Source: Pleurodeles waltl (lineage: Eukaryota > Chordata > Amphibia > Caudata > Salamandridae). Taken from it: a stretch of DNA of 64,000 nt. Of the stretch, positions 55,526 to 64,000 are shown piece by piece. Every line of letters starts with the position of its first letter. The first letter of the stretch is position 1. The notes beneath the pieces are model-generated. The model ran no database searches, was not told where the DNA came from, and was given only the letters and a program-made list of their open reading frames with translations. The position numbers and the translations under genes were made by a program. Location: assembly GCF_031143425.1 (NCBI RefSeq), contig NC_090438.1:776127138-776191137 (forward strand), written 5' to 3'.

Positions 55526-58235
55526 ATCTGCATGAGCAGATATGCCTCCGTGATGTTTGGTCCTATAACAATATATTGCATGTGACTAGGCAGCCATCCT
55601 AGAACATGTACTGGACGCTGGTCATCACGAGTTCCCAGTTACATGATGACTGTACAGAAAATACTGATGTTTGGTATCAAACACCTCATCTTAATAAATC
55701 AATACTGTTGCCAGTAAGAATTTATGAAATGCACTAAGGTGCCCACTAAAAACCTACTAGTCCTCTAGTGTACTGGTTGGCTGGTATCGATCAGCCTGCC
55801 CCCCTGGAGGTGAGAGCCCCTGCTCTATGAGGTCAGGAACAATGCCTGCTCTGGCAGGAGGTGTTTTCCCTACAACCAGCAGGATGGCTAATGTGGGGCT
55901 GATTTACAAGCTCTGTGAGCCACTAGTGCATTACTTTATTGACGACCCGGCGTCGCAGTGTGCAGGCCCATATCTACTATGCCATGCAAAGCCACTTTGC
56001 TTGGCTTTTTATAGGTATGTAGGTATGGTGTAAGGCAGTGTAGCGCAAGTCGTTGAATCGCTTTACACTGCATCAGTAAGGCATAGCATGGGCTTTGCAG
56101 TGGATGTTCCCACGCAACACCCATCGGTTTTGACGCATTCCCAGATTTACAAGAATCTGTAAGCCTGGGAATGCGTCAAAACTGTATGCCTCCCCAGGGC
56201 AGGGGCAATGAGGAGAAATAGACCCTTGCATGATGGTGCAGGAGGAAAGGACAGAAATGCCCCATATCTTGGAGATTTGGTGCATTCCTGCTCTATCCTG
56301 TATTGCCGAGCAGCACAGCAAGGTCATTTGCTGCCATGCACCTCAGGGCAGGGCTTGTAAATATGCCCCTAAATCTGCATTTGAAGGCCAGGATCTCAAA
56401 GTCTCTGCCGCCTTTGATATGCGACCCCCAGCTTCTTCCAGACCTGGGAGGGTCAACCCCCTGCCCTGAGGCCCATCTGGCACCAGGACCGGCGGGATAA
56501 TTTGCTAATCTGGAGGGGTGTCACACTTGCAGGCTGAGCACACCCCTAAGGTGTGCAGCCTGAACTGATCTTGAAAAGGAGAACTCCACCATCTTGTGTG
56601 TGGTGGAATTAGAAACTCTGGGACAGGCCAATGTCCACTCCTCACAGGAAGTGGTCATCTAGGGGATGTGGTGACCCACGGGTAAGTAGCCCATTGGCTA
56701 CTACCTTTCACTCTTCCTAACACCCCTAAATTGAGTATTTAGGCAGCCCCCTGACACCAGGAAGTCACTTTCAATGGATACAAAGAAGGTGTGTACATAG
56801 AAGAGTGCTGACACGAGAATAAAGGAGCAACAATGGACTTGGCACCAACCCTGCCAGCCTGACAGCTGCCCCAACAATCATGGAGGAACCAACTTGTCTT
56901 GCCACTTTGCAGACCCCAAGAAACCTGAAGGGTTGCCAGTGCTGTGCAAATCACCCCAAAAATCTCCCTTAGAGTAGAGGTGTGACTCCCCTGCAGCTGC
57001 AGACACTGAAGAAGCAAGGTACGGTTCACCAACCTGCCGCCTAGCGGGACTAGCAATGTTGCAGCGACCTAGGAAGAGCTTGCCCTGCTTCCCTACAGGT
57101 CACATCTGTCCTCCCTCCAGGTTTGGGAACACTAGGACTGACAGGAGCCATACAGCACCAACACCCAGGGTGCCAGACCCCTTGCAGCAACCAAGGCTTG
57201 TTGTGTCCAGTTCAAACACCAATGCCAAGGAAGACCGACCTGCATCTCGAGGGACTTCAGAGACAGTGAATCCCACATTGAGAGTGGCTCAGCTGTCCTG
57301 TTTGCCCCTTCTCTGCAGAACCAAAACAAAGAGTGAGCCTCTGACCGCCGCCACCTGACACCTCAAGGAACCTCTGCACTTGTGCCCCACAGACTGAGTC
57401 CGAGGGAGGTTACTGTGCCAACGGGGTCCTGAGACCCTCCTAAGCTGAGCCTACCCTTGGGGCTGGCAAGGCTGGGCTCCCAGTTGCCATCTGCAGCCCC
57501 TTTCTGCAGGCCCCCTCAAATCAAGAGAATCTCCTGCACCACACCCAACATCTAAAAGCACCACTGCACCCAAGTCCCACATCCCAAGGAGAAGTGGACC
57601 AACCGTCCCCCTAGGTGCTTGATCATCTCCAGGACTGAGCTCCCAGATGGGTTCTCCAGGACTGGACCCCCAGTCCCAGCTTGCAGCCTCTTTGTGACTG
57701 TCCCGATCGCCGTACACAAATGGGGTACCCGATGCTGAAAAGCAGCTCTACACCCAGATTACCCAGTGCCACCCGGGGTGACCTTATGGTACTGCCTAGG
57801 AGCTTGCTCCATGCTACCCTTAAGTCCAGGAGGAGAGTCCTGTATGTCACTGACAAGTGCCTGAATGCACTATAAGTCTTTTCTCCCATAGGGTAACATT
57901 ACCGCTCCGTAAATTGCACTGTGTTTTTGAAACCTATAAAAAATATAATCTCGAAAAGTACTTACCCAATTCCGATGATCTGAGTATCTAAATTCACATA
58001 AAAAAATCATGTTATTTTTTATAAATTGGTGTCAGATTTCTTTATTGAGTGTGTGTCTCGCTTGCTGACTCTGTGTGTGCGGCAAATGCTTAAAACTATC
58101 CTCTGATAAGCCTAACTGCTCGCCCATACCACAAAAGAGAGCTTTTAGGGTTATTATTTTAACCCGTCAGCCAATAGACTATCTGCATAGTGTCCCCTTA
58201 CATTGGTACACTATATAAGTAGCTAGCTTCCTACA
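55526..58235. repeat. Right part of the repeat that hosted the provirus
   Basis: It starts with the ATCTG duplication and continues the repeat left of 27546. It contains a hairpin element at 55964-56370 and ends near TATATAAGTAGCTAGCTTCCTACA at 58235, an LTR-like CTACA end. Between 56380 and 58200 no ORF with family similarity is seen. Several 60-105-codon frames on both strands are incidental. This is probably an old LTR of a different family, but its left end was not found. Confidence 0.5.
55964..56370 (+). mobile_element. Hairpin-rich non-autonomous element, second copy of the 15855 family
   Basis: Ends AGGCCCATATCTAC and GTAAATATGCCCCT are approximate inverted repeats. A central palindrome lies at 56128-56181 (TTTTGACGCATTCCCAG and its complement). 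Order and motifs match 15855-16420. Terminal AGGCCC..TATTTA also recalls the palindromic MITEs at 7484 and 7922, though the interiors differ. Noncoding, with no clean target duplication. Confidence 0.65.
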
Positions 58236-59006
58236 GCCTAGATCCCAAAAGAACTTTAAACTTTTACATTGATCACACCACCGGGTGGACGATCAGCTCT
58301 TGTGGGATAGGATTCACAGAGGCAAAGAAAGGCAAGGCAGTGCAGAAAAGAACTCTGTCACAATGAATAGTGTTCTGCATTAAGATCTGCTATGCAATGG
58401 CTAAAAGCAGCCTCTGGAAGAATTGTAGACTTATTTCCCTAAAGTCAAGGCTGCTACTGCTGAGTTGGCACACTGAGTTTCTGTCTTTGACATGTCAGGT
58501 TACAGCACTGGAATCAATGTACACATTCACAAAGCACTACTGTCTTTACAGACAGGTCTGACAGCAAGGACATTTTACCCACTCAGTCCTGCAGGAGTTT
58601 TTGGTATGAGTCATTCTATAGACCTCACCACTTTGGAAGGTACTGCATTGATTTATTTTCTAAATGTGAATTAAATATGTAATTTGTTTCTAGCCTATAC
58701 ATCACTGATTGCTTGGGATGAGCTGTTAGCACTGATATTGTACCGGGTCACCATGCTTGTATGAGGTCTATGGATGTCTTTAGAGATGTACTGGCAGACC
58801 CAATGTATATGCCTTTTGATGATCTCCCCTAGTTGATGACAAGGCTGATACCAGCTCTGTTTGTCACTTCTGAACAGAATAAAGTCAACGTGGAGCCACG
58901 CGGTGCCGATAACTGGCTCTCAGGAGCACACTGCTGTGCAGAATATTCTAAAGGTGAGGAATCTGTGGCTAGAGTAGCCTCCAGAAAGAGCGTTTCCCAA
59001 GGTAAA
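58236..59006. other. Unassigned sequence
   Basis: No recognisable gene, repeat boundary or RNA. Short frames at 58370-58674 and 58833-59042 have no family features. It may be host DNA or old repeat. Confidence 0.35.
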
Positions 59007-62000
59007 TGTAGGAGGCTGGCCTGGCTTATACTGGGTACCTGATGGTACTTACACATTGTGACAGGTCCAGTTATCCCTTATTAGTAGATTAGTAGTGTTC
59101 TAGCAGCTGAGGCTGATAGAGGTAGCTATAGCAGAGCAGCTTAGGCTGAACTAGGAGACATGCAAAGCTCCTACTATACCACTTATATCATATAGCATTA
59201 CATCATAAGAAACACAATACTCAGAGTTACTAAAAATAACGGTACTTTATTTTAGTGACAATATCTCAAAAGTATCTCAGAGGATATACTCCCTTAGGAG
59301 GTAAGTAAAATACACAAAATATACACACAAACCAAAATCAGGTAAGTAAACAGTTAGAAAAGTAGTGCAGTAGTAAACACTGTAGAACACAATAGGATGC
59401 AATAGGACACAATTGGCCTAGGGGCAACACAAACCATATACTAAGAAAGTGGAATGCGAACCACGAATGGACCCCAGGCCTAGTGTAGTGTGTAGAAGGT
59501 CGTTGGTAGTGTAAGAAAACACTAAGGGAGTCATTCCGACCCTGGCGGTAATTACCGCCAGGGCCGGGGTCCGCGGGAGCACCGCCAACAGGCTGGCGGT
59601 GCTCCTTTGGGCATTCTGACCGCGGCGGTACAGCCGCGGTCAGAAACGGAAAGTCGGTGGTGTACCGCCGACTTTCCGCTGCCCAGGGGAATCCCCGATG
59701 GCGGCGCAGCTTGCTGCGCCGCCATGCGGGATTCTGACCCCTGCAGGCCCCTGGGGGCCCCCCTGGGGGCCCCTGCAGTGCCCATGCCAATGGCATGGGC
59801 ACTGCAGGGGCCCCCGTAAGAGGGCCCCACTTTGAATTTCAGTGTCTGCTTAGCAGACACTGAAATTCGCGACGGGTGCTACTGCACCCGTCGCACACCT
59901 TCCACTCCGCCGGCTCCATTCGGAGCCGGCTTCCTCGTAGAAGGGTGTTTCCCACTGGGCTGGCGGGCGGCCTTTTGGCGGTCGCCCGCCAGCCCAGTGG
60001 GAAACCCAGAATGACCGCCGCGGTCTTTTGACCGCGGTATGGTCTTCTGGCGGCTCCCGCCGCCCGCCAAGCTTGGAATGACCCCCTAAGTGTGTCAAAG
60101 ATACCCCACCCCAAGACCCTGAAAAGTAGAAGTAAAGTTACCCTACTACCCCAGAAAGACAGTAAAGTCGAGATAGGGGATTCTGCAAAGGCAACAACTG
60201 ACTGCAAAGCACTGAAGACGGATTCCTGGACCTGAGGACCTGCAAAGGAAGGGGACCAAGTCCGAGAGTCACGCAAGTGTCCGGGGGAGCAGGAGCCCAC
60301 TAAACCCAGGATGAAGGTGCAAATGGGCTGCCTCCGGGTGGAAGAAGCTGAAGATTCTGCAACAACAGAAGGTGCAAGGAACTTCTCCTTTGGTCAGATG
60401 TCCCACGGCGTGCTGGAGGATGCAGAGTTGTTTCCACGCAGAAAGACTGCAAACAGGCCTTGCTAGCTGCAAGGGTCGCGGTTGAAGATTATGGGTGCTG
60501 CCCGGCACAGGAAGGACCAGGAGGTCGGCCCTTGGAGGAGGAGACAGAAGGGGCGCTTAGCAACAGAGAGTCCATGCAGAAGCAGGCAGTACCCGCAGAA
60601 GCACGTGAACAGACGTTCAAGAAATCTGAGCACGGCGGTCGTCTCAACACAACAAAAGAGGGTCCCACGAAGCTGGAGGTCAACTCAGCGAGTTGAGCAA
60701 TGCATGATGGAGTGCTGGGGACTTGGGCTATGCTGTGCATGAAGGAATCCTTGCAAAAGTGCACAGAAGCCCTAGCAGCTGCAGATCACGCAGTACACAG
60801 GATTACTGTCTGGCGTGGGAAGGCAAGGACTTACCTCCACCAACTTTGGACAAAAGGACCACTGGACTGTCGGGGTCACTTGGATCCAGCTCCTGTGTTC
60901 CAGGGACCACGCTCATCAAGATGAGAGGGGACCCAGAGGACCAGTGATGCAGAGGTTTGGTGCCTGCGTTAGCAGGGGGAAGATTCCGTCGACCCACAGG
61001 AGATTTCTTCTTGGATTCCAGTGCAGGGTGAATGCAGACAACCCTCAGAGCATGCACCACCAGGAAACAGTCAAGAAAGCCAGCAGGATTAGGTGCTACA
61101 ATGTTGCTGGTAGTCGTCTTGCTACTTTGTTGCAGTTTTGAAGGCGTCCTGGAGCAGTCAGCAGTCGATCCTTGGCAGAAGTTGAAGAGAGAGATGCAGA
61201 GGAACTCTGGTGAGCTCTTGCATTCGTTATCTGAAGAGAAACCACAGGAGAGACCCTAAATAGCCCTCATAGGAGGATTGGCTACCTAACTTGGTAAGAG
61301 CCTGTCAGGAGGGGTCTCTGATGTCACCTGCTGGCACTGGCCACTCAGAGGTCTCCATTGTGCCCTCACACCTCGGCATTCAAGATGGCAGAGGTCTGGG
61401 TCACACTGGAGGAGCTCTGGGCACCACCCCTGGCGTGGTGATGGACAGGGGAGTGGTCACTCCCCTTTCCTTTGTACAGTTTCACGCCAGAGCAGGGGCT
61501 GGGGGATCCCTGAACCGGTGTAGACTGGCTTATGCAAGGAGGGCACCATCTGTGCCCTTCAAAGCATTTCCAGAGGCTGGGGGAGGCTACTCCTCCCCAG
61601 CCCTTAACACCTATTTCTAAAGGGAGAGGGTGTAACACCCTCTCTCAGAGGAAATCCTTTGTTCTGCCTTCCTGGGACTGGGCTGCCCAGACCCCAGGAG
61701 GGCATAAACCTGTGTGAGGGTTGGCAGCAGCAGTAGCTGCAGGGAAAACCCCAGAGATCTAGTTTGGCAGTACCCGGGTCCATGCTGGAGCCCCGGGGAT
61801 GCATGGGATTGGCACCCCAATACCAGATTTGGCTTGGGGGGACAATTCCATGATCTTAGACATGTTACATGGCCATGTTCGGAGTTACCATTGTGAAGCT
61901 ACATATAGATATTGACCTATATGTAGTGCACGCGTGTTATGGTGTCCCCGCACTCATAAAATCCGGGTATATTGCCCTGAACAATGTGGGGGCACCTTAG

Positions 62001-62334
62001 CTAGTGCCAGGGTGCTCTCACACTTAGTAACTCTGCACCTAACCTTCACCAAGTGAGTGTTAGACATGTAGGTGACTTATAAGTTACTTAAGTGCAGTGT
62101 AAAATGGCTGTGAAATAAAGTGGACGTTATTTAACTCAGGCTGCAGTGGCAGTCCTGTGTTAGAATTGTCTGAGCTCCCTATGGGTGGCAAAAGAAATGC
62201 TGCAGCCCATGAGGATGTCCTGGAACCCCAATACCCTGGGTACCTTGGTACCATATACTAGGGAATTATAAGGGTGTTCCAGTGTGCCAATCAGAATTGG
62301 TGAAAATAGTCACTAGCCTGCAGTGACAATTTTA
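59007..62334 (-). mobile_element. LTR (Ty3/gypsy-type), minus orientation, truncated by a LINE
   Basis: It begins TGTAGGAGGCTGGCCTGG, the complement of CCAGCCTCCTACA, and runs collinear with the reverse of the solo LTR at 23132-26159. The match continues to CTGCAGTGACAATTTTA (62334), which corresponds to 23421 of that LTR. The last ~290 bp, including its TGTAGGAA end, are missing, and L1 sequence follows immediately. It contains the multi-hairpin element at 59526-60086. Noncoding. Confidence 0.85.
59526..60086. mobile_element. Multi-hairpin non-autonomous element, copy 2
   Basis: 561 bp, inverted relative to copy 1 at 10789-11417, with ends GGGAGTCATTCCGACC and GGAATGACCCCC. The target duplication is TAA (59523-59525, 60087-60089). 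The reverse of the solo LTR at about 25660 reads AACACTAAGGGTGTCC, the unoccupied site, so the limits are exact. The same hairpins occur in the same reversed order, for example ATGGCGGCGCAGC/GCTGCGCCGCCAT near 59697 and GCCCATGCCAATGGCATGGGC near 59780. CCAACAGGCTGGCGGTG is shared with Harbinger ends. No gene. Confidence 0.9.
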
Positions 62335-64000
62335 TGGATCAAATCTGTTTATTGGTATTTAACATACAAAACAATACAAAGCTCTGTATCAAAACCTCCA
62401 AATATTTTGACTATCGATATGTCAAAAGTCCCAAATCATTCATATTTAAGGGCTGTTTCACGAGATCACTGTTCTGCCGCTGGGAAGAACTACCTCCCCT
62501 TGTCCGCCCCCGCTCATATGAAAATCGAAGTAGTCAAAGCACAACCGTCTGGATCTCTCAGAGCTAACCACATAATACAAAAATAACATAAAAAATAACT
62601 GCACTTCCCCTCCATAATGCTTTGCCTCTCTCCCACCCCCACACACTCTCAACCTCCTTCACAATATTGTCCCGGCCCCTCTCCGAGCCCCACACGGCCA
62701 GTCTTTCCTCTAAGCCCCCCATGTCAGCCCCAGGACCCTTAGATATGCTGGGTACGTCAGTTCAGTAAACTCTTTCGACAAGATCTGGAGAAACGGCCTC
62801 CACAGTGTACACATGTCACCCACCCTCTGTTTAGAAGCCAGAGTAAGCTTCTCCATCGCTAGAATGAACCACAGCTTCTGAAGCCAAGACACATACGTCG
62901 GTAACCTGTCCGAGCCTCATAAGGTGAGAATCGTCTGCAGCGCAGCATTGAGAGCTAAGGCCATCTGGCGCCCCCTCAACGATCGAAGGGGAAATGTGAG
63001 GGTCTTGGGTAAACCCAACAATACATACGATGTAAATCTAGGAATCTCTGTTTGAAACACCTTATCAATAACATCTAAAAACCTCGTCCAACATCTCTGT
63101 AACTTGGGGCAGTGCCAGAGAGGATGTACCAGTGTGCCCGTGTTACCGCGCCCCCTCCAACAAAAGCTGGACTTAGCGGGATCCCACGCATGTATCCTTG
63201 CTGGGGTATAATACCAATAGGAAGCCACCTTGTATGCAGTCTCTGTCCTGGCAGCATTATAGGCCGTATGATGTGTTCTATAATATATGTTGTCCCAGTC
63301 CTCCTCCGTGAACTCTCTCCCCAACTCCTTCTCCCATCTCTGCTGTCCTTTAGACTTAGGCGGTCGCTCCACACCCTGCAGAAATCTATAAAGCTCCGAT
63401 ATCACCCGCTTATCATCCTTCTTTCGCAATATCCATTTCTCAAACGGTGTAAGCGGCCTATCTATCAAAGCCCTATTCTCCGTCATGAGGGCCCAGTGCC
63501 GTACTTGATAATACAACAGTCTATCTGCCTCGGTCAAGCCATACGTCTCCTGTATCTGATTGAAAGGAATCACCCCATTCTCATCAAAGAGACTCCCCAC
63601 CCTCTTACAGCCCCCATCATACCAACGGCGAAAATTCGCTACCTGCAGACCGGGCGCAAAGTCAGGGTTCGCACCAATCGGTGCCATAGGGGACGGAAAC
63701 GTCGTCAACCCTAACCGGCGCGTGATCAGGGAGGAATAGAGCCCCTGCGCCCCATGCCGGCGTCGGAGCCAAGGCTCCTTCCAAATGTGGGACCCAGCCA
63801 CCGCCTGATCCACGAAGCACGAGTGTTTTTCAGTGAGCGGCCGACTCCACTCCAAAAGAAAGAGCAGCTGGGCGGCTTGGAAATACCACAGAAGACAGGG
63901 AACAGCCAGTCCCCCCTCCCCCCTGGGGCGATACAAAACATTCCTCGGGAGCCGGGCCATTCGTCTGTCCCAGATGAATTTCAGGACAGCGGACTGGAGG
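62335..64000 (-). mobile_element. L1-clade LINE, 3' part, continuing beyond the window
   Basis: Minus-strand sequence with the ORF2 C-terminus (62917-64000) followed by about 580 bp of 3' UTR. AATAAA on the minus strand lies at 62348-62353, about 14 bases before the junction with the LTR at 62334. No poly(A) tract is visible at the junction. The element enters from the right edge of the window. Confidence 0.8.
62917..64000 (-). CDS. L1-type ORF2 C-terminal region, partial
   Basis: One frame open from the window edge to a stop at 62917, about 360 codons. Upstream of the first Met the frame still reads KFIWDRR, so 63960 is not a start. Motifs are GEGGLAVPCLLWYFQAAQL, typical of the region behind the L1 RT. 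Further on is ASYWYYTPARIHAWDP..FCWRGRGNTGTLVHPLWHCPK, the C-terminal CWR..GT..H..W.CP cysteine-histidine motif of L1 ORF2. This part follows the polymerase and binds nucleic acid in the family. The endonuclease and RT lie outside the window. No lesion is seen in this portion, so the copy may be fairly young. Confidence 0.8.
   Translation of the reverse strand, partial: LQSAVLKFIWDRRMARLPRNVLYRPRGEGGLAVPCLLWYFQAAQLLFLLEWSRPLTEKHSCFVDQAVAGSHIWKEPWLRRRHGAQGLYSSLITRRLGLTTFPSPMAPIGANPDFAPGLQVANFRRWYDGGCKRVGSLFDENGVIPFNQIQETYGLTEADRLLYYQVRHWALMTENRALIDRPLTPFEKWILRKKDDKRVISELYRFLQGVERPPKSKGQQRWEKELGREFTEEDWDNIYYRTHHTAYNAARTETAYKVASYWYYTPARIHAWDPAKSSFCWRGRGNTGTLVHPLWHCPKLQRCWTRFLDVIDKVFQTEIPRFTSYVLLGLPKTLTFPLRSLRGRQMALALNAALQTILTL

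Noticed and set aside
56739..57889. Frames of 64-105 codons on both strands
   Set aside because: No domain, no consistent frame, and they sit in an old LTR-like repeat.
1..64000. CRISPR arrays, prokaryotic operons or host protein-coding genes
   Set aside because: No spacer-repeat pattern, ribosome-binding sites or recognisable host exons were seen. Every family hit is a eukaryotic mobile-element protein.

Overview
The window looks like intergenic, transposon-packed DNA from a giant-genome amphibian, most plausibly a salamander or newt. That identification is inference. It rests on the element mix (DIRS, a Gmr1-type Ty3/gypsy element, Penelope-like, PIF/Harbinger and L1-type elements), the density of long hairpin repeats, and the absence of any recognisable host gene, rRNA or tRNA. 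Nearly every base that can be assigned belongs to a mobile element or a tandem repeat. All coding regions are element-derived and most are broken.

Left part (1-17000). It opens with a dyad-rich tandem array (1-1309) and a run of consecutive palindromes (1310-1690). A Penelope-like element on the minus strand follows (1700-5690), with a 5'-truncated sister copy head-to-head on the plus strand (6005-7435). Two near-identical palindromic MITEs (7484-7640, 7922-8083) flank unassigned DNA next to a hammerhead-ribozyme-like motif (8392-8455). Then come a 325-bp satellite (9057-10752), a 629-bp element made of about 13 consecutive hairpins (10789-11417), a minus-strand solo LTR (11674-15476) carrying a Harbinger-type MITE (12426-13285), and another hairpin-rich element (15855-16420).

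Middle (17050-27546). A decayed DIRS retrotransposon (gag, RT/RNase H, tyrosine recombinase) is followed by an LTR-like repeat. A 3.0-kb solo LTR (23132-26159, duplication CCACT) is inserted in that repeat.

Centre (27547-55525). This is the most instructive object: one Ty3/gypsy provirus bounded by a 5-bp duplication (ATCTG) and stretched to 28 kb by later insertions. Its 5' LTR is split by a 9.0-kb PIF/Harbinger transposon (30134-39092, duplication TGA). Its leader is split by a second, inverted 9.3-kb Harbinger of the same family (39421-48763, duplication CTA). That second Harbinger is itself split by a 1.1-kb solo LTR (41905-43017, duplication CCAT). The retroelement pol order is protease-integrase-RT-RNase H, the unusual Gmr1 arrangement. 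Each Harbinger carries three genes: a HARBI1-like transposase and two different Myb/SANT-like proteins.

Right part (55526-64000). The repeat that hosted the provirus resumes to about 58235. It is followed by unassigned DNA and then a minus-strand LTR (59007-62334) that contains the second copy of the multi-hairpin element (59526-60086). An L1-clade LINE fragment on the minus strand truncates that LTR and runs off the window end.
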